Positions 43,963-53,262 of a stretch of DNA of 64,000 nt are shown one piece after another (within the stretch, counting starts at the first letter, position 1; each line of letters opens with the position of its first letter). The DNA is from Desulforapulum autotrophicum HRM2. Lineage in GTDB: Bacteria > Desulfobacterota > Desulfobacteria > Desulfobacterales > Desulfobacteraceae. The notes below the pieces were generated by a model that searched no databases, was not told where the DNA came from, and worked only from the letters and a program-made list of their open reading frames with translations. The stretch covers positions 434,001 through 498,000 of the forward strand of contig NC_012108.1 of NCBI RefSeq assembly GCF_000020365.1, written 5' to 3'. A program made the translations under genes and the position numbers.

Positions 43963-45162
43963 ATGCTGTACAGAAAAATACCCAAGACAGGGGACCGGCT
44001 CTCCATACTTGGTTTCGGCTGCATGCGCCTTCCGGTCAAGGCTGGCAGAATTGATGAAGCGCGGGCAACCCGCCAGATCCGGTCTGCCATAGACAGGGGC
44101 GTTAATTACCTGGATACGGCGTGGCCCTACCATGGGGGGGAAAGCGAGCCTTTTCTGGGACAAGCCCTGGCCGGTGGATACCGGGAAAAGGTTAACATTG
44201 CCACAAAACTTCCCTCGTGGATGATCAAAACGACTGAAGATATGGACCGTTTCTTTACCGCTCAGCTTGAGCGACTGAACACGGACCATATCGATTATTA
44301 CCTGCTCCACGCCCTTGCCGGTGGGGTGTGGGACAATTTGTGCCGTTTGGGGGTCATGGCGTTTCTCGACAGGCTGAAGGATCAGGGACGCATCCGGAAC
44401 GTCGGTTTTTCGTTCCACGGTACGGTGGCGGATTTTAAGCGAATTGTGGATGCGTATCCCTGGGAGTTCTGCCAGATTCAGTACAACTATCTGGACGAAG
44501 AGAACCAGGCAGGCACCGAGGGCCTGGAATATGCCGCACAAAGAAACCTTGGCATCATTATCATGGAACCCCTGCGGGGCGGCAACCTTGGCCTGCCGGA
44601 ACCGCCCCCTGCCATTGCACCGATCTGGAAGGCGGCAAATATAAACCGAACCCCTGTGGCCTGGGCACTTCGCTGGATCTGGAACCGTCCCGAGGTAACG
44701 GTGGTGCTTTCTGGAATGAACGAAGAGGCCCACCTCAAAGAGAACCTGGCCATTGCAGAAAAGGCCCTGGCCAATTCCCTCGACCCGGCGGAACTGGCGG
44801 TTGTGGCCCAGGTGAGCCAGAAATACAAAGAATTGATGAAGGTGGGCTGCACGGGATGCGGATATTGTCTTCCCTGCCCCCAAGGGGTGTCAATCCCGGG
44901 CTGCTTTGAGGTGTACAATAAGCTTCACCTGTTCGGCAACACCGAAGAGGCAAAGTTCATGTACGCCGTTCGCATGAGCGGAATGCTCAAAGACGGTGAA
45001 CCCGCCTATGCCTCCCTGTGTGTCGAGTGCGGCGAATGCCTGGAGAAATGTCCCCAGCACCTTGAAATTCCGACGTTCCTTGCCAATGTCGTAGAAGAGC
45101 TGGAGGGGCCAGATCTCAAGGAGAGGGAAGCCATGGCAAGGAAGGTGTTTAAGATTAGTTAA
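43963..45162 (+). CDS. Aldo/keto reductase with ferredoxin-like C-terminus
   Basis: A 399-residue protein. Residues about 1-285 form an AKR barrel (GFGCMRLPV, NYLDTAWPYHGGESEPFLGQ with the catalytic Asp and Tyr, IATKLPSW with Lys, YLLHAL with His). Residues about 290-390 hold two clustered cysteine motifs, CTGCGYCLPCPQGVSIP and CVECGECLEKCPQHLEIP, which bind Fe-S clusters. This type is common in anaerobes and may couple NAD(P)H or ferredoxin to carbonyl reduction. Substrate unknown. An AAGGAG site precedes the ATG. Confidence 0.9.
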   Translation: MLYRKIPKTGDRLSILGFGCMRLPVKAGRIDEARATRQIRSAIDRGVNYLDTAWPYHGGESEPFLGQALAGGYREKVNIATKLPSWMIKTTEDMDRFFTAQLERLNTDHIDYYLLHALAGGVWDNLCRLGVMAFLDRLKDQGRIRNVGFSFHGTVADFKRIVDAYPWEFCQIQYNYLDEENQAGTEGLEYAAQRNLGIIIMEPLRGGNLGLPEPPPAIAPIWKAANINRTPVAWALRWIWNRPEVTVVLSGMNEEAHLKENLAIAEKALANSLDPAELAVVAQVSQKYKELMKVGCTGCGYCLPCPQGVSIPGCFEVYNKLHLFGNTEEAKFMYAVRMSGMLKDGEPAYASLCVECGECLEKCPQHLEIPTFLANVVEELEGPDLKEREAMARKVFKIS

Positions 45163-45262
45163 TGTTTGAACGAAAATTCACCCCCCCAGCTGCGTTAAAG
45201 AGTTCAGGCGACCTGGGCCGGCAAGGAATTGTGTGGTTGAGCGGGCTTGTAAAAAGGCGATA

Positions 45263-46009
45263 CTAGGACGACTGAAAACATAATCTTTCCAGATTTAGAA
45301 TCTTAGCAGGACCGGATACGGTTGTGCCGTATACATAGAATGGCTTTTGGTATGTTTGTGAAAGAGAGATTAAATAGGACAGTGTATTATTAACCACGGT
45401 AGATCCTGTAGCTAAAATGACATCACATCGTTTAAAGATTTCTTCCTGCATTTTCCGACCGTCCCAGATGGTCACACCGTATTTCACCTTGCCGACATTC
45501 ACCTCGTCCAGGTCTGTTACCTTGACATTACAGGGGGGGACTTTTTTAGAGAAGTTATCGATTATTGCCGGCTGAAATCCAATGATTCCAACGCGGACAT
45601 CAGCGCCATACTTCTCAATAATGGTTTTTTGTATTTCTCCAGCACATAATTCCGGGCTTTCGTTCTTGCAATGAATTGTTTTGTCGACCACGCCCAGGTG
45701 GCGCATGACAGCATTCAGCGTGGCAATAAAAAGCGCACGTTCACCATTGTCTGCCAATTTCAGATTCAGTATATCTTTAACCCTGCCTGTAAAATTCTTA
45801 GGGGCATCGGTAAACGCCTGCCCCAAAGCGCCTTTAAAATCAGCCTGCATCAAGTATTCTTTTCCCTGAAGCAGGGGATAGTCCTTTCTTTCCGTTTCGC
45901 CGATTGCCTCTTTGGGGGTCAAAATTTTAGCCGTGATTTTGACCTGGCTTTCCAAAAGTCCGGTTTCCCCGGATAAATCAACCAGCGCTGTTTTCAGTTT
46001 CTCATACAT
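45263..46009 (-). CDS. DUF364 (Rossmann-like, putative metal-chelation) protein
   Basis: A 248-residue protein with the DUF364 layout: an N-terminal small alpha/beta region, then GERALFIATLNAVMRHLGVV, VGIIGFQPAIIDNFS, and CDVILATGSTVVNNTLSYLI. Related proteins carry a predicted heavy-metal chelating site and cluster with molybdenum or nitrogenase cofactor genes. It is 20 bases downstream of the NifB-like gene, so the two almost certainly form one operon. It may deliver or sense a metal for the cofactor made by NifB; that is inference. Confidence 0.8.
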   Translation of the reverse strand: MYEKLKTALVDLSGETGLLESQVKITAKILTPKEAIGETERKDYPLLQGKEYLMQADFKGALGQAFTDAPKNFTGRVKDILNLKLADNGERALFIATLNAVMRHLGVVDKTIHCKNESPELCAGEIQKTIIEKYGADVRVGIIGFQPAIIDNFSKKVPPCNVKVTDLDEVNVGKVKYGVTIWDGRKMQEEIFKRCDVILATGSTVVNNTLSYLISLSQTYQKPFYVYGTTVSGPAKILNLERLCFQSS

Positions 46010-46029
46010 ATTGTTTCTCCATTATCAAA

Positions 46030-47265
46030 TCAATCAGGGTTTGATTCTCCAGCAGGCCTTTCCCCGCCATTGTATACCGCATTGATTGCGGTTTCAACCA
46101 GGCCTTTTGTTTCTCGAACGTTGATACCATTTTTCAACAAGGCTTTTCTAGGCGTTTCGCCGATTCCGTTGACCAGCAGCGTTCCGCAGTCTGCAAGACG
46201 ATCGGCAAGGGTTTCCCATCGTTTTATGCCGCCGCCGGGCTCAGGGGTCAAACGCGTCTCCAAAAGGGTGGCACAGCCATTGTTATTTCTGTAAATCAAC
46301 AGCCGGGAGGCTTCGCCAAGATGCTGATTTATGTGCACCCCTCCTGAACTTGCCACCGCCACATAGGGCCTGAGTTTTTTTGTTCTGACAGGCTCCAGGG
46401 GTTTGGCCAGTTGCGCACACTCATTCAACCTTGTCATCAATCTTTCACTTTCTTTATCCCCCAGACATCCGACGGCATCCGCACGGCACCGGACGCAATG
46501 TTTCATTTGTGTGATATACTGGCCGGCTTTTGTACGCACCTGGCTCAACAGTTCTTTTGAGGGTTCGGGGATATCGGCAAAATGTGACTCTTTGGTCTGA
46601 TAATAGGGTATGCAGTTGAAAATATCAACGCCCAGTTCCCCCATCCGTTTTGCCACAGCTTCGATGTGGCCTTCATTTTTACCGGGAATCAGTATTGTGT
46701 TGACCTTAACGGTTATATTGTGTGCCTTGAGCTTTTTGATCGCTTCAATCTGTTTGTCCATCAGTATGGTTACGCCTTCTTTGGCCCGCCTCACTCTTTT
46801 TTTGTAACGCACCCAGGCATAAATTTTGGCGGCAATATCCGGGTCAACGGCATTCACAGTAATGGTCACATGGCCGACATTCAAATCGGCCAGTTCATCA
46901 ATATACGGACCGATGCCCAGGCCGTTGGTTGCCAGGCACAACATGATATCTGGATATTTTTCCCGGACCAGCCGCAGTGTCTGCATGGTCTCCTGGGGAT
47001 TGGCAAAGGGATCTCCAGGACCTGCAATACCCACAACTGAAATATTTTCTTTCTCCTCAAAAACATACTCAAGATACGCCATTGCCTGGAAGGGTGATAA
47101 AATTGCACTGCAGACCCCGGGACGGCTTTCGTTGACGCAGTCAAACTTGCGGTTGCAATAATTACATTGAATGTTGCAGCGGGGCGCTACCGGGAGATGT
47201 ACACGCCCAAACTTGTGGCGAACCTTTGCGTTAAAGCAAGGATGATTCATTTCACTTAGTTTCAT
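46030..47265 (-). CDS. nifB: NifB-like radical SAM protein with NifX-type C-terminal domain
   Basis: A 411-residue protein. I use the ATG at 47265, which has GGAAG in place, rather than the one at 47286. The radical SAM motif CNIQCNYC is near residue 30. NifB features follow: HPCFNAKVRHKFGRVHLPVA, GIAGPGDPFANP, CVRCRADAVGCLGD. Residues about 300-400 form the dinitrogenase-cofactor binding domain (GVHINQHLGEASRLLIY). NifB makes NifB-co, the 8Fe-9S-C precursor of the nitrogenase cofactor. No nifH, D, K, E or N is in the window, so either the nif genes are elsewhere or it serves another metalloenzyme. Confidence 0.87.
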   Translation of the reverse strand: MKLSEMNHPCFNAKVRHKFGRVHLPVAPRCNIQCNYCNRKFDCVNESRPGVCSAILSPFQAMAYLEYVFEEKENISVVGIAGPGDPFANPQETMQTLRLVREKYPDIMLCLATNGLGIGPYIDELADLNVGHVTITVNAVDPDIAAKIYAWVRYKKRVRRAKEGVTILMDKQIEAIKKLKAHNITVKVNTILIPGKNEGHIEAVAKRMGELGVDIFNCIPYYQTKESHFADIPEPSKELLSQVRTKAGQYITQMKHCVRCRADAVGCLGDKESERLMTRLNECAQLAKPLEPVRTKKLRPYVAVASSGGVHINQHLGEASRLLIYRNNNGCATLLETRLTPEPGGGIKRWETLADRLADCGTLLVNGIGETPRKALLKNGINVRETKGLVETAINAVYNGGERPAGESNPD

Positions 47266-47656
47266 TTCTGCTTCCTTACTATGCATCGAAAAATTTCAGT
47301 ACGATTGATTGGTACCTAAAAGCTGCATGTTCTTTTTATACTGGGCTGCAAAGTTGCTTTGCTTTCATTTCGAAAACCATACAACGCAATTAACATGCCT
47401 AATGGGGCTGATCGATGATGCTTAATTTGTTAACCTTTAATATCAATACAAAAAAGGTCTCATACATCTACGTAATAAAAATAAGCTTATATTTAAAAAA
47501 TACATTTATGTTTTTATATCAGTGTCTTTATACGTAAATGTAATATAATATTGTGTCTACCAATTTACATCAGCGGTCATAAAAATATGGAATTACAGAT
47601 TTTATGTTTACGGTTTTATTTTTGCAAAAACACAAAAACAGGGGTATCCTCCATGG

Positions 47657-48700
47657 ATGATTGATACCCGGCTTTTTTCTGGAAAAGAAGAATGGGATGC
47701 CTATGTGTCCCAAAATGACCAGGGGGTTTTTTCCCACCTGCATGGCTGGGGTGAAACCCTGGTATCGGTCTATGATCTGCAGATTTTTCGCCTGGTGGCC
47801 AGGGACTCGGAAAAACACGATGCAATTGTGGGCATATTGCCGCTTGTTTTTTTCCCTGCACCGGGTCGGGATCCCCGGTTGGTTTCGTTACCTTATAGTG
47901 ATGCCGCAGGAATTCTTGCAGACAATGCCGTTGTCCAGGAAAAACTGCTCGTGGCAGCATTGGGCCTGGCAAAAGACCTCAGGGCAGATCACCTTGAGCT
48001 TCGCCAGCCGGGAGGGCTTGCCATCCCCAAACTAAACAGCTGCCTGACCCATACACCTAACCGGTTTAAGGTCGGTTTAACCCGTAGCCTGCCGGACACG
48101 GAAGAAGAACTCTGGTGTGATATTGGTGCAAAGGTTAGAAATCAGGTGCGAAAGGCCAGAAAAAGCGGGGCTGAAATCATTGTTGGCGGGTCTGAGCTTT
48201 TATCTGAATTCTATGGGGTTTTTTCTGAAAATATGCGGGATCTTGGATCGCCTGTCCACCACAGGATGTTGTTTGAACAGATGGCCCGGAACCTGAAGGA
48301 GCAGATGCAGATTCTGGTTATAACCAAGGAAGGCATCCCCGCTGCAGTGGCCATGGTTTTTCTCCACAACTCAACCCTGTTCAACCCCTGGGCCTCATCA
48401 CTGCGGCGATACCGGCCCGATTGTCCCAATATGCTGCTCTATTGGGGAATGCTGTCCCATGGAATCACAAAGGGATGTCGCCGGTTTGATTTTGGCCGTT
48501 CATCTCCCCATGCTTCCACCTGCCGTTTTAAGTGCCAGTGGGGGGCTGAATTCCAGCCTTTGACCTGGCATGTCTTTTCCCGGACAACCCGGCCATGGAA
48601 GCCGGAATGTGAAACCCTTGTTGATGAACAATGGAAACGCCTGACCATTGAAAAGTCCCAGATGTCTGGCCCAGCCATCAGGCGGTGGATCAGCCTCTAG
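47657..48700 (+). CDS. FemAB-like aminoacyl/acyl transferase (GNAT fold)
   Basis: A 347-residue protein with the double GNAT layout of FemAB-type proteins: a first half with FSHLHGWGETLVSVYDLQIF and LVSLPYSDAAGILADNAVVQ, and a second with KVRNQVRKARKSGAEIIVGG, FYGVFSENMRDLGSPVHHRM and a C-terminal FDFGRSSPHASTCRFKCQWG. This pattern is close to the FemAB proteins of exopolysaccharide gene sets. It may modify a surface polysaccharide or lipid-linked sugar. The start (ATG at 47657) lacks a strong ribosome binding site. The 391-base gap upstream is very AT-rich with no gene. Confidence 0.75.
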   Translation: MIDTRLFSGKEEWDAYVSQNDQGVFSHLHGWGETLVSVYDLQIFRLVARDSEKHDAIVGILPLVFFPAPGRDPRLVSLPYSDAAGILADNAVVQEKLLVAALGLAKDLRADHLELRQPGGLAIPKLNSCLTHTPNRFKVGLTRSLPDTEEELWCDIGAKVRNQVRKARKSGAEIIVGGSELLSEFYGVFSENMRDLGSPVHHRMLFEQMARNLKEQMQILVITKEGIPAAVAMVFLHNSTLFNPWASSLRRYRPDCPNMLLYWGMLSHGITKGCRRFDFGRSSPHASTCRFKCQWGAEFQPLTWHVFSRTTRPWKPECETLVDEQWKRLTIEKSQMSGPAIRRWISL

Positions 48701-48757
48701 GCCCATGTTCAGGTGAGAAGACAAAATATATGGAGGGTTTATTTTGAGTAGGAGCCT
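48699..48757. repeat. Short derivative of the GGCCCATG palindromic element
   Basis: AGGCCCATGTTCA at the left and TGAGTAGGAGCCT at the right form imperfect inverted ends, with GGAGGGTTTATTTTGA as in the right half of the element at 13214. The TAG at its edge is the stop codon of the FemAB-like gene. Confidence 0.45.
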
Positions 48758-48768
48758 CAGGGGAAGTG

Positions 48769-50010
48769 ATGGTGAATAGGATTCAGTCCGGAGATATTAC
48801 AGTCTCTCTGCCCATGCCGGTTTTTCTGGTCATCGAGGATGTTGGCTGGTGGCAGGGATTTGATGGATCTTCCTGTCAAGAGCCCTATCGTAACGATCTG
48901 ATAAGACCCCACTGCCTTGAAGATTACCAGGCCCTCGCCCATCTGGCGAAAAGGCTTTCCATGAGAATTGTCCTTGGAATGGTGCTGTGCGAATGGGACA
49001 GGACCGATTTTTTAAAAGATATTCCCGGGGCTACCTGGATGGGCAGGTCATGGAATAATCAGAAAAACAGATGTCCCAGCCTTGACCGTGCCGCTGATTA
49101 TTTAAACGCCCATGATCATCTGCTTGAGATCGCCCTGCATGGTGTCGGGCATGAATTCTGGCATAACGGGCAGATGGAACGATCCGAGTTCCATGATCGA
49201 GACGGCAACATGAGGCCAGAGAATATCATTGTTCGTCATTTGGAAGCCTTTGGTCGGCTGCTTGATCAGAACCACATACATGCGTCTCCACGATTGTTCA
49301 TCCCTCCTGCTTTGAATCATAGCTTTGGCAACCATTCGATTCAAACCCTGCTCAGGCGCTTTGGCATCGATTATGTGACCACCAAGTTTTCCCGTGCACG
49401 TCAATTTAAACGGCCAAGTCATCCGAAATTGACCTGGGAATCCGGGGTTGTGCTGCTGGAGAGAGGTTCTGCTCCAGTTGCATGGAATGTGATGGCAAGC
49501 CCCCCTGTCTGGAATGATTCCCAGCCGATTCTGCCGCTTCATTGGGGAAACCTGCTAGATGCTCAGCCGGAACGAAATCTTGAAATTGTTGATCCCTGGG
49601 CAGATATGCTGATTGCTAGAACATCCGGCCCAGACCGTATTTTGGCTGAAGATGCAGCCGACTGCTGGCGGCAGGCAGCTGCCTGTTATCTTGCTGAAAT
49701 TAAAAATGAAAATAACCAGATTGTCATCGATCTGGACCAGATTCCAAGGATTGCGTCGCTCAGGGGTGTTTTTTCCATTAAAATTCAGGGTCGATCCCAT
49801 GTGAGCTGGTGCTGTGCCGGCGCAACAATCGTGGAACAAAAACAGGAGCCAGAGGAATTGCTCACCCTGAAACTGCTTCCCGATCAAGGGGGAAAAAAAG
49901 TTGTTCTTTTTCCGTGGAAATCCAAAGGGTTGATGGGGTATGGGTTAAAAGATGCCGGTGAAACCGCTCAAATATTTATTCATAACGGTCATCCTCTACA
50001 TGGGCTTTAA
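48769..50010 (+). CDS. Polysaccharide deacetylase-like protein
   Basis: A 413-residue protein. PVFLVIEDVGWWQGFDGSSC, then SMRIVLGMVLCEWDR, HDHLLEIALHGVGHEFWHNG and FIPPALNHSFGNHSIQTLLR follow the order of a NodB/DUF2334-like deacetylase barrel (Asp early, His-containing strand, later Asn/His), ending in a beta-rich domain of about 130 residues. The usual HTxxH motif is not exact, so catalysis is uncertain. A GTG at 48766 is an alternative start, but the ATG sits better behind AGGGGAA. The pairing with FemAB suggests cell-surface polysaccharide work. Confidence 0.6.
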   Translation: MVNRIQSGDITVSLPMPVFLVIEDVGWWQGFDGSSCQEPYRNDLIRPHCLEDYQALAHLAKRLSMRIVLGMVLCEWDRTDFLKDIPGATWMGRSWNNQKNRCPSLDRAADYLNAHDHLLEIALHGVGHEFWHNGQMERSEFHDRDGNMRPENIIVRHLEAFGRLLDQNHIHASPRLFIPPALNHSFGNHSIQTLLRRFGIDYVTTKFSRARQFKRPSHPKLTWESGVVLLERGSAPVAWNVMASPPVWNDSQPILPLHWGNLLDAQPERNLEIVDPWADMLIARTSGPDRILAEDAADCWRQAAACYLAEIKNENNQIVIDLDQIPRIASLRGVFSIKIQGRSHVSWCCAGATIVEQKQEPEELLTLKLLPDQGGKKVVLFPWKSKGLMGYGLKDAGETAQIFIHNGHPLHGL

Positions 50011-50285
50011 GATGACAGGGCTTTTGCTCCAGCCACAAAGATCAGTTCTTCATAATCGGGGATTTCGTTGTTTTCCAGCCCAAAGAATTTGGCCTTGTAT
50101 CCCTGCTGTTCCATGATCACAGTTTCATAGGTCTTAAAGGGCCCCATGACGGCGTCCACCTTGCCGGAGACCAGGGCGGGTAAAATGGTAAATCCTACAT
50201 TTATCGGGGTGTCGTTCTTGATTCCGTTGAGGTCGGCAAAGGCGTGGAGCCGTACATCCATGAGGCCAGGAACAAAAATTTTCAC
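50007..50285 (-). pseudogene. C-terminal fragment of a ThiY-like substrate-binding protein
   Basis: 92 codons encode DTPINVGFTILPALVSGKVD, AVMGPFKTYETVIMEQQGYK and PDYEELIFVAGAKAL, matching the middle of the NMT1/ThiY family that binds a thiamine pyrimidine precursor. There is no signal peptide or N-terminal lobe, and the real C-terminus is cut short. It abuts a histidine-kinase fragment on the opposite strand. Confidence 0.65.
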
Positions 50286-50474
50286 CGCCTGATTGACCTG
50301 TCCATTTTAACTCAAGGCCAGAATGTTGTTCTGGCCATAAAGGACACGGGTTGCGGAATTCCCGGACATTTGTTATCAAAGATATTTCCGCCTTCTTTTA
50401 CAACCAAAACAGAACTGGGAAAGGAATTATTTGCCAGGGCCATCCATGACGCAGGCCATGAGCAGGCGGCTTAA
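50283..50474 (+). pseudogene. Fragment of a sensor histidine kinase
   Basis: The frame encodes HRLIDLSILTQGQNVVLAIK then DTGCGIPGHLLSKIFPPSFT and TKTELGKE, which is the N/G1 region of a HATPase_c domain (ADP-binding DTGCGI) and the start of the lid. The H box and the G2 box are missing. Confidence 0.65.
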
Positions 50475-50599
50475 AAAGAAGAATATCCAGGGATCGGGAA
50501 AATCAAAAAAAGATACATGAAAAGCAGCGACTGATATTCTAAATTAAAAACGGTAACCGTTCAAACTCCGGGCAATACCCGGTACAAAGGAGAAACATA

Positions 50600-50917
50600 A
50601 TGCTGGTATGGAAAGGTTGGGGAATTGTTGTCCCTTTAGTTTATGTGGGTGTTGTCATTGCAGCGCGGGAAGCGTCGAGGGCAGCAGGGATTTCTGATAA
50701 CATTGCCATTTGGGCAGGAGTAATCTTGTCAGCGGTACTTGTCTGGTTTGCCGGTCGGAAGCTTAATGACCCTTCAAAAGCAAAACGGGTATTTGATGCG
50801 GAAACCGGGCAGGAAATGCTGCTTTGTGACACCCATACTTTTTTTTGGATAAAGGCGGAATACTGGGCCTTTATTATTCCCCTGATTTTGGGGGCAATAT
50901 TTTTAATTAATGGCTAA
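50600..50917 (+). CDS. Small membrane protein, unknown function
   Basis: A 105-residue protein with three hydrophobic helices (WGIVVPLVYVGVVIAA, IAIWAGVILSAVLVWFAG, YWAFIIPLILGAIFLI) and a polar loop with FDAETGQEMLLCDTHTFFWI. A GGAG site precedes the ATG. It heads the run of genes to 57287, all on this strand. Family unknown. Confidence 0.6.
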   Translation: MLVWKGWGIVVPLVYVGVVIAAREASRAAGISDNIAIWAGVILSAVLVWFAGRKLNDPSKAKRVFDAETGQEMLLCDTHTFFWIKAEYWAFIIPLILGAIFLING

Positions 50918-50998
50918 ATTGACAGGCAGGGAAAAAGATCAAAAGGAATTGATGAAAAGATGTCTGTGAAAAAAATTATTGAAAAGTAGAGAGGGAAT

Positions 50999-51664
50999 GT
51001 GAAACCACAGCAAATAATCATTCTCAGACACGGGCAATCTGAAGCAAATGTCAATAAAGTTCTGTATGAGGACACCCCGGACCATTTAATGGAGCTGACT
51101 GAAAAAGGCCGAAAACAGTGCATTGAATGCGGCAAATTCCTAAAATCATTATTGAATGGTAAACGGATCACTGTATGGACTTCACCTTACACAAGAACCC
51201 GGCAGACATCGGAAATTGTCCTGTCACAGGTTGACGCTGCTGAAATAAAAATAAAAGAAGACCCGCGGTTAAGAGAGCAGGAGTGGGGCAATTTTTATAC
51301 CCTTGACCGGGCGATAAAAGAAAATGAAGACCGGAAACGGCATAGTTATTTTTTTTACCGGATAAAAGACGGTGAATCCGGCGCAGACGTATATGACAGG
51401 ATTTCCACCTTTCTGGAAACCCTTTACCGGGATTTCATAAAAGATGACTGGACCCAGACCGTCTTGATAAGTACCCACGGCATCACCTCCTTGATTTTTC
51501 TGATGAGATTTTTTCACTGGAAATATGAGGCGTATGAGACTGCGGATCGGTTTTCAAATTGCGGTTATATTGTTTTAATGCTGAACAAGGACACCGATGC
51601 CTATTCAATTTCAATGGATAACAGGTCCGGGCAGTCAGTTGATGATATGAACACCAAGGGATAA
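50999..51664 (+). CDS. Histidine phosphatase family protein
   Basis: A 221-residue protein with a GTG start behind GAGAGGG. The phosphoglycerate-mutase-like signature IILRHGQSEANVN contains the phosphorylated His. WTSPYTRTRQTSEIV and RLREQEWGNF supply further active-site residues, and LISTHGITSLI the second His. Substrate unknown; the family includes phosphatases of sugars, nucleotides and proteins. Followed by the next gene after 6 bases. Confidence 0.85.
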   Translation: MKPQQIIILRHGQSEANVNKVLYEDTPDHLMELTEKGRKQCIECGKFLKSLLNGKRITVWTSPYTRTRQTSEIVLSQVDAAEIKIKEDPRLREQEWGNFYTLDRAIKENEDRKRHSYFFYRIKDGESGADVYDRISTFLETLYRDFIKDDWTQTVLISTHGITSLIFLMRFFHWKYEAYETADRFSNCGYIVLMLNKDTDAYSISMDNRSGQSVDDMNTKG

Positions 51665-51670
51665 TTGGGT

Positions 51671-52210
51671 ATGTCTTTTAAATCGGCAATCAGTGTTTTA
51701 TTCCTGACGGGAGTTGCCATTGGCCTGTATTTCGCAATTGATGGCCTATTACAAGGTCCCAGTTATTTTGCAAACCGTCTGATTACCATTGAGCGGATGC
51801 ACAAAAAGGAATCCCTTGTTGAAAATAAATGGGGGGAACGCAGGATTAAACGGGAGTGGGTAATGGCCTATTCCTTTCAGGGTGTTAAAAATCAAAGGCA
51901 GTATGGAACTCGGATGCTGTTTGACAACGAGCTGCCGAAAAAGCCTGAATATTATCGATCCGGGGATACCCTGGTCCACCGTATCCCGGTGCCTGAATCT
52001 CAGGGCGGCGGTTTTGGATTGAATCTCAATGTTCGCAATGGTTTGGGTATTTCGGGTTATTCTTTAATCCTGGGGGGGCCAATCCTGGTACTGATCCATT
52101 TGGGACACTTGCCCGTGGTAAGAAAGCGAAAAACACTGATTGCGTTAATCCCGGTTATTATCTTTGGCGGAGGGATTTTATTTCAGATCCTGGGGGCATT
52201 TTTATCATAA
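51671..52210 (+). CDS. Membrane protein with extracytoplasmic domain
   Basis: A 179-residue protein starting at the ATG at 51671. One N-terminal helix (AISVLFLTGVAIGLYFAI), a soluble segment of about 80 residues (WVMAYSFQGVKNQRQYGTRM and a YYRSGDTLVHRIPVPESQGG region), and two C-terminal helices (YSLILGGPILVLIHLG, IALIPVIIFGGGILFQIL). The layout recalls DUF3592 proteins, but I am not certain. Function unknown. Confidence 0.55.
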   Translation: MSFKSAISVLFLTGVAIGLYFAIDGLLQGPSYFANRLITIERMHKKESLVENKWGERRIKREWVMAYSFQGVKNQRQYGTRMLFDNELPKKPEYYRSGDTLVHRIPVPESQGGGFGLNLNVRNGLGISGYSLILGGPILVLIHLGHLPVVRKRKTLIALIPVIIFGGGILFQILGAFLS

Positions 52211-52238
52211 ACGCTCTGGTATGCTTGAAAGGAAAATG

Positions 52239-53135
52239 ATGGTTCGCATAAAAATAGTAGGGGCAATTTTATCAATAGTCCTCTTGGCCGGTTGTAATAA
52301 TTACTATTCCGGTAATAAAAATATACAAAAAGACAAGGCATCAGCTCCCTGCAATCAACCTGCCTGGGATTTTAATCTGCACCGGTATGCCTACATTGGT
52401 GATCTTAAAAAAGTCAAACATGCCCTTAAACATGCCGCCATTAACTCAAAAGATCAAAAAAGAATGTCCGCACTGATGCTGGCAGCATTTAAAGACCGGG
52501 AAGATGTTGTTGAGTACCTTATCAACCAGGGCGCTGACTGTCATTTTCTAAGCCCTGGCGGAAGAAATATTCTCTCCTATGCGGTGCAGAATAAAAATCC
52601 AGGGCTGGTTAAAAAGTTTCTTGCCCTGAATGTACTTCCCGGCCGGTACAAGGATGGTAAAGATACATTATGGCAGGCCGTATATAGTGAAAACCTGCCT
52701 GTTCTAAACTTGCTTCTTGCGCATTTTCCCGGGGTGGACACAGCCTATGTGATCAAACCGGAAAACGATACATACCGGACGCAAACAACCTTATTGCTGC
52801 AATCAATTGAATACAGCCCCTTTGAAGTGACCCAACTGCTTGTTGAAAAAGGGGCTGACATTCAAAAAGCAAATTCAAGGGGAGAAACACCGCTTCTTTC
52901 AGCCATGAGGAACGGCAAGTATGAGACGGCAAAATATCTCATATCCAAGGGGGCAATGCTTGATGCAAAAGACAGGGCGGGAAATACCCTTTTGAGCTAC
53001 GCCATGAAAGCAAAGAAAGAGGATCTGGCGTTACAGGCCATCACCTCGGGTATTCCCCTGGACACACAGGTTACCTATAAAATTTTTAAAGGAAAACCGG
53101 TTGTTTATGAATACGATATTAAAAAAGGGTGTTGA
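52239..53135 (+). CDS. Ankyrin-repeat lipoprotein
   Basis: A 298-residue protein. MVRIKIVGAILSIVLLAGC is a lipoprotein signal peptide with a lipobox Cys. Residues about 45-280 hold six or so ankyrin repeats (RMSALMLAAFKDREDVVEYL, NILSYAVQNKNPGLVKKFLA, GETPLLSAMRNGKYETAKYL, GNTLLSYAMKAKKEDLALQA). Start chosen at the second of two adjacent ATGs for better spacing from AAGGAA. It is expected to be membrane-anchored on the periplasmic side. A partner ankyrin gene lies beyond the IS at 54858. Confidence 0.8.
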   Translation: MVRIKIVGAILSIVLLAGCNNYYSGNKNIQKDKASAPCNQPAWDFNLHRYAYIGDLKKVKHALKHAAINSKDQKRMSALMLAAFKDREDVVEYLINQGADCHFLSPGGRNILSYAVQNKNPGLVKKFLALNVLPGRYKDGKDTLWQAVYSENLPVLNLLLAHFPGVDTAYVIKPENDTYRTQTTLLLQSIEYSPFEVTQLLVEKGADIQKANSRGETPLLSAMRNGKYETAKYLISKGAMLDAKDRAGNTLLSYAMKAKKEDLALQAITSGIPLDTQVTYKIFKGKPVVYEYDIKKGC

Positions 53136-53262
53136 AATCGACACCTCAATTTTCGATATAAATGTTATTATTTCAAATATTTATATTGAAAAAAACCTCT
53201 GTTTAAGAGTATAGTTTTCGACAACATCACTCATCGAAACAACACAAAAAAACAGAGGTCTT

